A stretch of DNA of 64,000 bases from Spirosoma panaciterrae DSM 21099 (GTDB taxonomy: Bacteria; Bacteroidota; Bacteroidia; Cytophagales; Spirosomataceae). The position numbers and the translations under genes are program-made. Below, one piece after another: positions 1 through 9,073 of the stretch; the first letter of the stretch is position 1; each line of letters starts with the position of its first letter. The DNA is taken from assembly GCF_000374025.1 (NCBI RefSeq), contig NZ_KB893217.1, positions 222,141-286,140 on the forward strand, in the 5' to 3' direction. Under the pieces are notes generated by a model. That model was given only the letters and a program-made list of their open reading frames with translations. It did not search any database and was not told where the DNA came from.

Positions 1-648
1 GTCGACCCTCGTCTGGACTGGTCGATTGGTCGTCGGGGTATTCAGTACCTGGACTGGCAGCCTCACCCTGGTCTGGACTGGATTCGTGACCAGAGCTTTG
101 CCGGTCCTTATTCACCCAAGAAGTTCGTTTTCTACAAGTCGCAGGATAAGACCCTGACCGATGGTAGCTCATGGACGGATGGTTACTCGGCCATCAACTA
201 CAACATCATCCGGTTTGCGGATGTGCTGCTGATGGCGGCTGAGTGTGAAGTGGAAGTGGGAAGTTTAGCGACGGCCACCAACTATGTGAATCTGGTGCGT
301 ACCCGGGCGGCTAACCCAGCCGGTTTTGTGATGCAGGATGGCAAGCCAGCGGCCAACTATGTGATCAGCAACTATGCAACGTTTGCTGATAAGGCGACGG
401 CTCGTACAGCGGTGCAGTTCGAGCGGAAATTGGAGCTGTCGGGTGAAGGTCACCGGTTCTATGATCTGGTTCGTTGGGGTACAGCGTCTACGGTGTTGAA
501 CGCGTTCCTGGCGTATGAGAGCAAGCTGTTGCCAACGGCTTATTCGGGGGGCAAGTTCACGGCGGGCAAGGATGAGTATCAGCCCATTCCCCAGACCCAG
601 ATCGACTATCAGGGTAAGGATGTGCTGGCACAAAACCCCGGTTATTAG
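1..648 (+). CDS. SusD/RagB-family nutrient-binding lipoprotein, C-terminal part only
   Basis: The reading frame is open from the first base of the window to a TAA stop, so the 5' part of the gene lies outside. The visible 215 residues are the C-terminal half of a SusD-like outer-membrane glycan-binding protein. Typical landmarks are the helix with IIRFADVLLMAAECEVE, the ERKLELSGEGHRFYDLVRWG segment and the ending in which a YQPIPQTQIDYQG stretch leads to a QNPGY terminus; the last two are hallmarks of the family. SusD proteins sit on the cell surface as the lid of a SusC transporter, so a susC gene is expected just upstream of the window. A strong hairpin terminator follows, so this is the end of its operon. 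The substrate cannot be read from this fragment. Confidence 0.93.
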   Translation, partial: VDPRLDWSIGRRGIQYLDWQPHPGLDWIRDQSFAGPYSPKKFVFYKSQDKTLTDGSSWTDGYSAINYNIIRFADVLLMAAECEVEVGSLATATNYVNLVRTRAANPAGFVMQDGKPAANYVISNYATFADKATARTAVQFERKLELSGEGHRFYDLVRWGTASTVLNAFLAYESKLLPTAYSGGKFTAGKDEYQPIPQTQIDYQGKDVLAQNPGY

Positions 649-670
649 TCAGCTAAGTTACTATTCATTC

Positions 671-705
671 AAAAGCCCAGCCTGCATTGCAGGCTGGGCT
701 TTTTT
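671..705 (+). terminator. Rho-independent terminator after the SusD-like gene
   Basis: A 12-bp perfect inverted repeat (675-686 with 688-699, GCCCAGCCTGCA and its complement) is flanked by AAAA on the left and a run of T on the right. It lies 25 bases after the stop codon, so it can end the upstream operon. The symmetric A and T tracts would also let it work on the opposite strand. Confidence 0.9.
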
Positions 706-919
706 ATTTATATGAAGGCAGGTTAAATCGGCCAATGTGATGGTCATTTAGGACAATTCCGGGTTATACGTTTTGGCTAACTTCCTTAAACTAAGTCGGT
801 CTCTCGGTAAAAAAGGCCATATGGATAGAGGACACATTGTACTTATCTCATAATTTTAAAAATTATTTAGGGATTTCAGCCACTTAATTGACTATACATA
901 AACGGCGATACTCGACTCG

Positions 920-1468
920 ATGCATCCACAGTTAACCGATAGTGAATTGACTTATTTTCTCAAAGAGAGCGACAAAAAAGCTTTTGAGGAAATCTACAAT
1001 CGCTATTGGTATAAGTTATTCTGTGTGGCCTATCATGAAACAGGAAGCCGGGAAGATGCGGAAGAACTGGTGCACGACCTGTTCGAATCGCTCTGGAACA
1101 AACGCCAGCAGACGACCATACAGCATCTGAGTTCGTATCTGGTTGTCTCCATCAAACACCTGTCCACGAACTACATCAAGTCGAAAATTACCCAACGGCG
1201 TTATCAGGAATACCTCATTCTTCACGAATTGCATCAGGCCGAGCTGACCGACGAAACCGTTCAGTTCTCCGATTTATCGAAAGCGGTAGAGGAAGTCATG
1301 AAAAAGCTACCGGAAAAAACCTGCGAAGTATTTAAGCTAAGCCGTTTCGAAAATCAACCTGTGAAAAGTATTGCCCGGCAGCTCAACCTGTCGGAAAAGG
1401 CGGTCGAATATCATATCACCAAGTCGCTCAAAGTACTTCAGGAGCAACTTCGGATTTATCAGAACTGA
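920..1468 (+). CDS. RNA polymerase ECF sigma-70 factor (Bacteroides-type)
   Basis: This is a 182-residue extracytoplasmic-function sigma factor. Region 2 (about residues 22-65) carries FEEIYNRYWYKLF and the AEELVHDLFESLW core-binding helix. Region 4 (about 130-178) has LPEKTCEVFKLSRFEN, then a helix-turn-helix around SIARQLNLSEKAVEYHITKS that reads the -35 element. The gene is followed after 21 bases by a FecR anti-sigma gene and then by a SusC receptor with an STN domain. That is the usual three-part surface-signalling switch: substrate at the receptor releases the sigma factor, which then transcribes the susCD genes. The ATG at 920 is chosen because the conserved N-terminus begins directly after it. 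The 271 bases upstream hold only the previous terminator and no recognisable promoter. Confidence 0.95.
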   Translation: MHPQLTDSELTYFLKESDKKAFEEIYNRYWYKLFCVAYHETGSREDAEELVHDLFESLWNKRQQTTIQHLSSYLVVSIKHLSTNYIKSKITQRRYQEYLILHELHQAELTDETVQFSDLSKAVEEVMKKLPEKTCEVFKLSRFENQPVKSIARQLNLSEKAVEYHITKSLKVLQEQLRIYQN

Positions 1469-1489
1469 TCCGCACAAACACACCACCCC

Positions 1490-2509
1490 ATGAACCAGTA
1501 CGATTTTGATAAACTAATCGAGAAATACCTTGCCGGAGAAACCAGCCCCGACGAGGAAAAACTGATGCGTGAGTGGTCGGATCGTATGATCGAACAAAGT
1601 CAGCTTACCCTGAGTGCCACCGAAAAACAGACCCTCCACACGCGCATCTGGAAACGCATTTATACAAATACAATAGGTCAACAGCCTTTTCTGGTCCGGT
1701 ATGGTTGGTTCCGGATCAGTGCGGTTGCCGCTTCTATCCTCCTTTTTATTCTGGCTGGGTTCTTCGTCAGCCGCCAGGCCACTATCCATCAGGCTAGCCG
1801 ATCAATTGCCCGGAAGGCTGCCGAATCAACAGGGAATATTACGATTAAAAATACATCGAACAAGGCCGAGAAAATCAGCCTGAAAGATGGTAGTTATGTA
1901 TTGCTCAGCCCGCGAAGCAATCTGAGTTATCCTGAACAGTTCGGTACTAAAACACGGGAAATATACCTCCAGGGCGAAGCTACCTTCGATGTTACCCGAG
2001 ATACCTCCCGCCCGTTCATCGTTCATACCGGCAATCTGGTTACCCAGGTATTGGGAACCCGATTCACGGTAAAATCATACGATACCGACAAGTCAATTGA
2101 AGTACGGGTTAGTAAAGGCAAGGTATCGGTATATGAGGCCGCTGAGAAGTCCGACGGCAATCGAAATGGCGTTATTCTGATTCCGAATCAAAAAATAACC
2201 TTCGATAAACTCTCACAGAAACTTACCCCCGGCCTAATCGAAACCCCACAAATGGTGCTGCCCCCCGAAAACAAAACGTCCTTCGTGTTTGATCGGGTAC
2301 CGTTGGGGCAGGTGCTGGCTACACTCAGTAAAGCCTATGGCATTGAATTTATCGTTGAAAACCAAGCCCTTAATAAATGCGCATTCAATGGCGACCTCAA
2401 CGATTTACCACTTTATCTACAACTCGATCTGGTCTGTAAATCCCTGAATGCCACCTACGAACGGCGGGGGACCACCCTTTTTATCAACGGCGAAGGCTGT
2501 CAAAACTAG
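1490..2509 (+). CDS. FecR-family anti-sigma factor
   Basis: A 339-residue inner-membrane regulator. Residues 1-70 form the cytoplasmic anti-sigma part (DFDKLIEKYLAGETSPDEEK is the typical N-terminal pattern). One membrane segment lies at about 75-93 (ISAVAASILLFILAGFFVS). The periplasmic FecR domain spans about 120-217, including QGEATFDVTRD and VLGTRFTVKSY, and a DUF4974-type domain covers about 265-335. It holds the adjacent sigma factor inactive until the N-terminal STN domain of the receptor encoded next contacts its periplasmic part. It starts 21 bases after the sigma gene, so the two are probably co-transcribed. The function follows from family and context. Confidence 0.94.
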   Translation: MNQYDFDKLIEKYLAGETSPDEEKLMREWSDRMIEQSQLTLSATEKQTLHTRIWKRIYTNTIGQQPFLVRYGWFRISAVAASILLFILAGFFVSRQATIHQASRSIARKAAESTGNITIKNTSNKAEKISLKDGSYVLLSPRSNLSYPEQFGTKTREIYLQGEATFDVTRDTSRPFIVHTGNLVTQVLGTRFTVKSYDTDKSIEVRVSKGKVSVYEAAEKSDGNRNGVILIPNQKITFDKLSQKLTPGLIETPQMVLPPENKTSFVFDRVPLGQVLATLSKAYGIEFIVENQALNKCAFNGDLNDLPLYLQLDLVCKSLNATYERRGTTLFINGEGCQN

Positions 2510-2567
2510 ACAAACAAACTTAATAATTACACCTATAGAGTTAATATACTGATAATATTGACAACCC

Positions 2568-2575
2568 TAATTTTG
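2568..2575 (+). promoter_or_regulatory. Candidate -7 box for the susC gene
   Basis: TAATTTTG matches the Bacteroidota -7 consensus TAnnTTTG exactly and lies 93 bases before the receptor start. No TTTG -33 element is present at the usual spacing, so either the match is chance or the ECF sigma factor supplies a different upstream contact. Confidence 0.4.
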
Positions 2576-2667
2576 CGGGATGAAACACGCCATCGCGCTA
2601 TAGATTGCCCTCCAACGCTCAATTTACCCAATTACTCATCTCTCTTTTTCATGAACATCGTATTATT

Positions 2668-5600
2668 ATGACGAGACAATTTTACCTAAAACAGGTTTTG
2701 TGGAACGCCATGAAGACAACGGTTGTGCAGCTACTGCTCTTCGCTCTCTGCTATGGCCTGTCGTTTGCCCGCGACACGCACGCTCAGGAAATCCTTAACA
2801 AAGAGGTCACTCTGAAAATGGAATCGGTCGAGATCTGGAAAATCCTGAATCGACTCGAAAAACAGACGGATGTTAAGTTTGTCTATAGTACCAACAGCAT
2901 CCGGGCCGATCAGAAACTATCGGTCAATGTATCGAACGGCAAGCTTTCCAAAGTGCTGGACGAACTGCTGAGTCCACTGCGCATCTCGTATGAAGTAGTC
3001 GGCACCCGTATTCTCCTTCGCAAAAAAACGATTGAAAATACCTCATTCACGCTGCCTTCTATCAACACCCTGTCGATACCAACCGTTGTCAGTGCCGATC
3101 TGACCATTACGGGTACGATCAGCGACGACAAAGGCGAAGTACTGCCGGGCGTAAGTGTCGTGGTCAAAGGTACGCAGCGGGGTACAACCACCGATGCCAA
3201 AGGGCAGTACCGCATTTCGGTGCCCGATGGGAAGGCAACCCTTATTTACTCGTTTGTAGGCTATCTGAGTCAGGAAATTCTGGTAGGTAACCAGAGTGTG
3301 ATCAGCCTGACGCTCAAAGCCGATTCCAAATCGCTGGAAGAAGTGGTTGTGGTGGGCTACGGTACGCAAAAGAAAGTGAACCTGACCGGCGCTGTCGATC
3401 AGGTAACCAGCGAAGTACTGGAAAATCGCTCGCTGCCTAATTTATCACAAGGGCTTCAGGGTACGATTCCGAACCTGAACCTGACTATGGGTGATGGAAA
3501 GCCTATCCAATCGCCTACTTACAACATCCGGGGAACAACCTCTATTGGTCAGGGTGGTAGCGCCCTGGTGCTCATCGACGGGGTAGAAGGCGATCCGAGC
3601 CGCTTGAATCCGAATGACGTAGCCAGTGTATCGGTGCTGAAAGATGCGGCTTCGGCCGCTATTTACGGGGCACGGGGTGCATTTGGTGTAGTACTGATCA
3701 CGACGAAAAGCCCAACCAAAGACCGGACCAGCGTAACCTATTCGGTCAACCATTCGATCAAGAGCCCTACGTCGGTACCCAATTTTGTGACCAACGGGTA
3801 CACGTTTGCCAAGATGTTTAACGAAGGCTGGTCGGCCTGGAACGATTACGCACAAACCCCGCAGAACATCAACAAAACGGTTAAATTCTCAGCCGCTTAT
3901 CTGGCCGAGCTGGAGCGCCGGAACAACGACCCCAGCCTTCCCAAAACGGTTGTCGATCCCACCACGGGCGAGTATGTTTATTACGAAAACACCGACTGGT
4001 ATGGCGAGCTGTATAAGAAAAACACCAGCGCTACCGAACATAACCTGTCGTTTTCGGGCAGCAGTGGCAAAGCCGATTTCTACGTAACGGGCCGCTATTA
4101 TTCGCAGGATGGTCTTTTCAAATACAACTCCGACGACTACCGGATCATGAGCCTGCGCGCCAAGGGATCAATTCAGCTTTTTCCCTGGCTGAAGGTCACC
4201 AACAATGCCGATTTCTCGTCGATGAAATACCATAATCCGCTCAACGTAGGCGAAGGGGGTGGTATCTGGCGAAACATTTCGGACGAAGGCCATAACGTAG
4301 CCCCCATGTTCAACCCCGACGGTACGCTTACCTATTCGGCGGCCTACACGGTAGGTGATTTCTGGTATGGCAAAAACGGCATCAACATGGACCGGCGGGT
4401 ATTTCGGAATACAGCCGATTTCGCTACCAATTTCTTCGATGACAAACTGCGCATCAAAGGCAACTTCACCTTCCAGACCACCGATAATGACGAGTTTCGG
4501 ACGCGGGTGCCCGTGCCTTATAGCCGCAAACCGGGCGTGATCGAGTATGTGGGAACCAACTACAACGACCTGCAAAATCTGTATCGGCAAACCGTTTATA
4601 CGGCTACGAACCTCTATGCGGAGTACGAACCGCGTTTCAGTCCCAATCATTATCTGAAAGTGCTGGCCGGGTATAACTACGAACATTCGAATTTCCGTCG
4701 GCTCGAAGTGGTTCGGAACGGGCTTATTTTCGCCGATGCACAGGATATAAATCTGGCGCTTGGTCAGTCAATCTCCACCAGTGGCGGTATGGAAACCTGG
4801 GCGATTCTGGGCGGCTTTTATCGACTCAATTATGCATTCAAAGATCGGTATCTGCTCGAACTGAACGGCCGTTATGATGGCTCGTCCAAGTTCCCGACCG
4901 ATCAGCGCTATGCGTTCTTCCCATCAGTATCGGCGGGTTGGCGGGTTTCGAACGAGCCGTTCTGGAAAGTATCGCCCAAAGCCATTACCGACCTGAAAAT
5001 CAGAGCTTCGTACGGCTCGCTGGGCAATGGTAGCATTGGGTCGTATGCCTTTCAGGAACAGTTCAGCATTTCGCAGTCGAGCCGTATCCTGAATGGGGTG
5101 AAACCACAAAAAACCGGACAGCCAACGGTTCTGCCGGACGGCCTGACCTGGGAGACCTCAACTACCTCCGATCTGGGTATTGACCTGGGCATGCTGAACA
5201 ACCGACTGACCTTTACGGGCGATGCCTACCTCCGCAAAACAACCGGCATGTTTACGGTTGGGATGACCTTACCCGCCGTGTTTGGCACCAGCGTACCGAA
5301 AGGCAACTACGCCGACCTGACCACCAAAGGCTGGGAAGCCGTATTGACCTGGCGCGATAAGCTCTCGGTGGCCAGCAAGCCCTTCAACTATGAAGTTCGG
5401 CTGACAATGGCCGACTACACCGCTACGATCGATAACTACAATAACCCCAACAAACGGTTGAGCACCGACAATTCGACCTATTACGTTGGCCAACGAATTG
5501 GTGAAATCTGGGGCTATGAAACGGCTGGTTTCTTCACCTCGACCGACGATGTAGCCCAATCGCCGAAACAAAATCTGTATAAGGCCTCCAATACGGGCCA

Positions 5601-6285
5601 ATGGCTGCCCGGCGATATTAAATTTCGGGATTTGAACGGTGATGGTGTCATCAGCTATGGCGACAATACCGTCAGCAATCCCGGCGACCGGCGCATTATT
5701 GGCAACTCAACGCCCCGATATACCTACGGCATTATGCTGGGCGCCGACTGGAACAACTTCTTCTTCTCGTCGTTCTTCCAGGGCGTTGGCCATCAGGACT
5801 GGTGGCCCGGTGCCGAAGCCAGTATTTTCTGGGGGCAGTATAACCGGCCATACAACAAACTACCGGAGTGGCAGTTGGGCAAAATCTGGTCACCCGAGAA
5901 TCCAGATACCTACTTACCCCGGTATCGTGGCTATGTGTCGCAGAACAGCGCTGGTGAGCTTTACCAGGCCCAGACAAAGTACCTGCAACGGGTAGCCTAC
6001 CTGCGGATGAAAAACATCCAGATCGGTTACAACCTGCCCCGAACCCTGATTCGGAAGGTAGGGATGAATGCTGCTCGTGTGTTCTTGTCCGGCGAAAACC
6101 TGCTGACCTGGTCTCCGCTCTACAAACTGACTCGCGACATTGACGTAGAAAATATCGGTCGCTCCGATGCGGTTTTAAATCCGCCATCCGGTTCAAGCCC
6201 TGACCCAAACAACAACAGCAGTGGTAATGGCAACAACTACCCCATTCTGAAAAGCTTTACGATGGGTATATCCGCCACGTTCTAA
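2668..6285 (+). CDS. SusC/RagA TonB-dependent receptor with N-terminal STN domain
   Basis: An outer-membrane TonB-dependent transporter of 1205 residues. After a signal sequence ending near the ARDTHAQ segment comes an STN domain (about 40-118, VTLKMESVEIWKILNRLEKQ), which signals to FecR. Next are a carboxypeptidase-regulatory-like domain (about 143-215), the SusC hallmark EEVVVVGYGTQKK (about 225), the plug (RGTTSIGQGGSALVLIDGVEG, VSVLKDAASAAIYGARGA in the frame) and a beta-barrel ending in a phenylalanine (GISATF). The frame is open from a TTG at 2605, but the ATG at 2668 is preferred because it gives a normal signal peptide; the ATG at 2710 is also possible. The gene is followed 14 bases later by its SusD partner. 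The imported substrate is not evident. Confidence 0.95.
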   Translation: MTRQFYLKQVLWNAMKTTVVQLLLFALCYGLSFARDTHAQEILNKEVTLKMESVEIWKILNRLEKQTDVKFVYSTNSIRADQKLSVNVSNGKLSKVLDELLSPLRISYEVVGTRILLRKKTIENTSFTLPSINTLSIPTVVSADLTITGTISDDKGEVLPGVSVVVKGTQRGTTTDAKGQYRISVPDGKATLIYSFVGYLSQEILVGNQSVISLTLKADSKSLEEVVVVGYGTQKKVNLTGAVDQVTSEVLENRSLPNLSQGLQGTIPNLNLTMGDGKPIQSPTYNIRGTTSIGQGGSALVLIDGVEGDPSRLNPNDVASVSVLKDAASAAIYGARGAFGVVLITTKSPTKDRTSVTYSVNHSIKSPTSVPNFVTNGYTFAKMFNEGWSAWNDYAQTPQNINKTVKFSAAYLAELERRNNDPSLPKTVVDPTTGEYVYYENTDWYGELYKKNTSATEHNLSFSGSSGKADFYVTGRYYSQDGLFKYNSDDYRIMSLRAKGSIQLFPWLKVTNNADFSSMKYHNPLNVGEGGGIWRNISDEGHNVAPMFNPDGTLTYSAAYTVGDFWYGKNGINMDRRVFRNTADFATNFFDDKLRIKGNFTFQTTDNDEFRTRVPVPYSRKPGVIEYVGTNYNDLQNLYRQTVYTATNLYAEYEPRFSPNHYLKVLAGYNYEHSNFRRLEVVRNGLIFADAQDINLALGQSISTSGGMETWAILGGFYRLNYAFKDRYLLELNGRYDGSSKFPTDQRYAFFPSVSAGWRVSNEPFWKVSPKAITDLKIRASYGSLGNGSIGSYAFQEQFSISQSSRILNGVKPQKTGQPTVLPDGLTWETSTTSDLGIDLGMLNNRLTFTGDAYLRKTTGMFTVGMTLPAVFGTSVPKGNYADLTTKGWEAVLTWRDKLSVASKPFNYEVRLTMADYTATIDNYNNPNKRLSTDNSTYYVGQRIGEIWGYETAGFFTSTDDVAQSPKQNLYKASNTGQWLPGDIKFRDLNGDGVISYGDNTVSNPGDRRIIGNSTPRYTYGIMLGADWNNFFFSSFFQGVGHQDWWPGAEASIFWGQYNRPYNKLPEWQLGKIWSPENPDTYLPRYRGYVSQNSAGELYQAQTKYLQRVAYLRMKNIQIGYNLPRTLIRKVGMNAARVFLSGENLLTWSPLYKLTRDIDVENIGRSDAVLNPPSGSSPDPNNNSSGNGNNYPILKSFTMGISATF

Positions 6286-6299
6286 TCCAACAATCGATC

Positions 6300-8075
6300 A
6301 TGAATACTTTACGATATAGCTGGTTTTTTCTTATCGCCCTGTTTTTGGTTGGCTGTAGCGAACTGGAGCAGATCCCTCAGTCGACGGCATCCAAAGGGGC
6401 CGTATTTAGCAGCACGGCCGGCCTGGATTTATACGTAACCTCGTTTTACGACAATCTACCCAGCGCAAGCGATCTGCACGAAGGCGACCAAATGGCCGAT
6501 TATGCCGCCCGCACACAGGTGCCCGATTTTCTGCGCCCCGGTGCTTATGGCCCTCAGCAAAGCTCGGGCTGGGACTGGACAGCCCTGCGCAACATCAACT
6601 ACTTCATTGCCAACTGCAATAGTCCTGCCATCGCTCCTGACGTACAGCGGCATTACATTGGCATTGCCCGTTTTTTCCGGGCCTGGTTTTACTTCGAAAA
6701 AGTAAAACGGTTTGGTGATGTTCCCTGGATCAATAAAGCCATGGGCGTTAACGATCCCGATCTATACGATGCACGCGACCCCCGGGCCATGGTGATGGAT
6801 TCGGTACTGGCCGACATCAACTATGCCTGTGAAAACATCAAAACGACGAACGACAACACCCGCAGTCTGGTAACGAAGTACGTAGCCTATGGCTTTAAAT
6901 CGCGGGTATGCTTATTTGAAGGCACCTTCCGAAAATACCGCACCAGCTATAATCTGGGCAGTACGTCTGGCAAATGGCTGAACGAAGCCGTCAGTGCCGC
7001 TCAAAAAGTAATGACGGAAGGCGGATTCAGCATCAGCGAAGTTGGTGGTACCGACAAATCGTATCGGCAGTTGTTTACCAGTACCACGCCCGTTACCAGT
7101 GAGATCATGCTGGCCAACATCTCCGACCCTACCCTGAGCGTGTATAACGATGCCAACTGGTGGTGGACCAGCGCTACCTACGGCGCGCGCGTCAGCCTTA
7201 CCCGTACGTTCGTCAACACCTATCTGAACCTTGATGGAACACCGTTCACCTCGAAGCCGGGCTACGAGACCATGACCTTCATGCAGGAAACCAAAAACCG
7301 GGATAAACGCCTGCAACAAACCATTCGTACGCCTGGCTATACCCGTACCAATGGGGGTGCCGTGGAGCCAGGTCCTCCGGTTTTCTCCTATACCTACACG
7401 GGCTACATGCCCATCAAATGGTCGCTGGATGATGTGTATTACGATGGTGGTTCGCGAAACATCAACTCCATCAGTATGATGCGCTATGCCGAAATTCTGC
7501 TGAACTACGCCGAAGCCAAAACGGAATTGGGTACCCTCACCGATGAGGACTGGGCCAAAACAGTCGGTGCTTTGCGCAAACGGGCCGGTATTACGTCAGG
7601 ATTGACCACCAAGCCCACTACCGTAGATCCGTATCTGCAAGCCAACTATTTCCCCGGCATTTCGGACCCGGTTCTGCTCGAAGTACGTCGCGAACGGGGT
7701 ATCGAACTGGCCCTGGAAGGTTTCCGTTTCCCCGACATCATTCGCTGGAACCGGGGGCCGCTGATGGATCAACTCTGGAATGGCTTTTATGTACCGGCTC
7801 TGGATACGCCAATGGACCTCAACGAAGATGGCAAGCCCGATGTGGTGTTCTATAAAGTGAAACCGGCCACGCAGATTTCGGGGGTTACCTATGTCAACGT
7901 AGCCGAAACCGTAAACGGCGTACCGAATCCACAACGGCTCAAAAACGACACCTACGGTGAGCTGACCTGGCTCACGAACATCAACCGCAAATGGGATGAT
8001 AAGTTTTATCTTTACCCCATCCCATCCAACGACCTGCTGGTGAATCCCAAGCTAGGGCAGAATCCGGGCTGGTAG
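6300..8075 (+). CDS. SusD/RagB-family surface glycan-binding lipoprotein
   Basis: A 591-residue partner of the upstream SusC. It begins with a lipoprotein signal (SWFFLIALFLVGC, with the lipobox cysteine at residue 19), so it is anchored by lipid and displayed at the surface. Family marks are the central FFRAWFYFEKVKRFGDVPW segment, the helix MMRYAEILLNYAEAKTELG, the ERGIELALEGFRFPDIIRW motif and the ending PIPSNDLLVNPKLGQNPGW. The start lies 14 bases after susC, giving a tight two-gene unit controlled by the sigma/FecR switch upstream. It is longer than many SusD proteins, with an insertion before the C-terminus that contains a DLNEDGKPD calcium-loop-like stretch. Confidence 0.95.
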   Translation: MNTLRYSWFFLIALFLVGCSELEQIPQSTASKGAVFSSTAGLDLYVTSFYDNLPSASDLHEGDQMADYAARTQVPDFLRPGAYGPQQSSGWDWTALRNINYFIANCNSPAIAPDVQRHYIGIARFFRAWFYFEKVKRFGDVPWINKAMGVNDPDLYDARDPRAMVMDSVLADINYACENIKTTNDNTRSLVTKYVAYGFKSRVCLFEGTFRKYRTSYNLGSTSGKWLNEAVSAAQKVMTEGGFSISEVGGTDKSYRQLFTSTTPVTSEIMLANISDPTLSVYNDANWWWTSATYGARVSLTRTFVNTYLNLDGTPFTSKPGYETMTFMQETKNRDKRLQQTIRTPGYTRTNGGAVEPGPPVFSYTYTGYMPIKWSLDDVYYDGGSRNINSISMMRYAEILLNYAEAKTELGTLTDEDWAKTVGALRKRAGITSGLTTKPTTVDPYLQANYFPGISDPVLLEVRRERGIELALEGFRFPDIIRWNRGPLMDQLWNGFYVPALDTPMDLNEDGKPDVVFYKVKPATQISGVTYVNVAETVNGVPNPQRLKNDTYGELTWLTNINRKWDDKFYLYPIPSNDLLVNPKLGQNPGW

Positions 8076-8083
8076 CTGACCGA

Positions 8084-8128
8084 CCTTCCCTGCACCCTCT
8101 CCTTAAAAGGGAAGGGTGCAGGAGGAAG
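8084..8128. repeat. Imperfect palindromic intergenic repeat (CCCTCTCC type)
   Basis: Two arms share CTGCACCCT and its complement around an AAAA loop, with further partial pairing outside. The element directly follows the susD stop codon. It resembles the C-rich hairpins at 48912-48935 and 49345-49369, a common kind of Bacteroidota intergenic repeat. It may act as a 3' mRNA stabiliser, which is inference. Confidence 0.6.
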
Positions 8129-8166
8129 CTTATTTTATACATTTACGGTTTAAAAAACTTAGTTTC

Positions 8167-9009
8167 ATGCGCTTAACCATTCTTTTATTACTGGGTACTC
8201 TACTGATGGCTCAGCCTATGCTTGCCCAAAAATCGGAACCGATTACAGTGGCGACCTATAACCTGCGTTATAACACGAAAAATGACGGGATCAATGCCTG
8301 GCCCAATCGAAAGGAAAATGTGAAGGCGCTCATTCGCTTCCACGAGTTCGATCTGTTTGGTACGCAGGAAGGGCTTCGCGATCAGTTGAACGATCTGGCC
8401 GAAATGTCTGAATACGCGTTTATCGGGGCGGGGCGGGACGACGGAAAAGAAGCAGGCGAACACTCGGCTATTTTCTACCGGAAAGATCGGTTTAAAGTGC
8501 TCCAGTCAGGCAATTTCTGGTTAAGCGAAACCCCCGACAAACCCGGCAAAGGCTGGGACGCTACCTGTTGCAACCGCATCAGTTCATGGGCCCAGTTTAC
8601 CGATCTGAAAACCAAAAAGAACTTCTACTTTTTCAATGTTCACTTCGATCACCAGGGCGTTGAAGCGCGTCGGCAGTCGGGCAAACTGATGGTGACCAAA
8701 ATCAAGGAAATTGCTAAGGCGGAGCCGGTCATTCTGACGGGTGATTTCAATTCTACTCCCGATACCGAGCAGATTCAGACCATCAAAACGTTGCTGAGCG
8801 ATGCCCATGATGTAACGGCTATGCCAGCCTACGGCCCCGAAGGCACGTTCAATAGCTTCAAATTTGATGCACCGATGAACAACCGCATCGACTACATTTT
8901 TGTGAGCAAATCCTTCAAAGTATGGAAATACGGGGTTCTGACCGATGCCAAAGAGCAGCGTTATCCGTCCGATCACCAGCCCGTGATGGTCAAGGTGACC
9001 ATGAATTAA
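8167..9009 (+). CDS. Secreted endonuclease/exonuclease/phosphatase-fold protein
   Basis: 280 residues. An N-terminal signal peptide (LTILLLLGTLLMAQPMLAQ) is followed by an EEP (DNase I-like) domain: VATYNLRYNTKNDG near the start, the metal site glutamate in TQEG, HFDHQG, the TGDFNSTPDT motif and the C-terminal SDHQPVMVKV with the catalytic Asp-His pair. Such secreted EEP proteins in Bacteroidota are usually annotated as hydrolases of phosphodiesters or phosphoesters. Next to a SusCD pair it may dephosphorylate or trim the imported substrate. The ATG at 8167 is used because an upstream GTG at 8116 would put 17 residues in front of the signal peptide, partly inside a repeat. Nuclease and phosphatase activity cannot be told apart from sequence. 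Confidence 0.88.
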   Translation: MRLTILLLLGTLLMAQPMLAQKSEPITVATYNLRYNTKNDGINAWPNRKENVKALIRFHEFDLFGTQEGLRDQLNDLAEMSEYAFIGAGRDDGKEAGEHSAIFYRKDRFKVLQSGNFWLSETPDKPGKGWDATCCNRISSWAQFTDLKTKKNFYFFNVHFDHQGVEARRQSGKLMVTKIKEIAKAEPVILTGDFNSTPDTEQIQTIKTLLSDAHDVTAMPAYGPEGTFNSFKFDAPMNNRIDYIFVSKSFKVWKYGVLTDAKEQRYPSDHQPVMVKVTMN

Positions 9010-9013
9010 TACC

Positions 9014-9073
9014 TAATTAGCTGAAACGCAGAACGGTTGGCCAGGGCCAACCGTTCTGCGTTTCAGCTAATTA
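9014..9073. terminator. 29-bp perfect palindrome between convergent genes (bidirectional terminator)
   Basis: Arms 9014-9042 and 9045-9073 are exact reverse complements with a two-base centre. The palindrome starts five bases after the stop of the EEP gene and includes the stop codon of the reverse-strand epimerase gene. There is no long T tract, but such a strong hairpin between converging genes can end or protect both transcripts. Confidence 0.75.
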
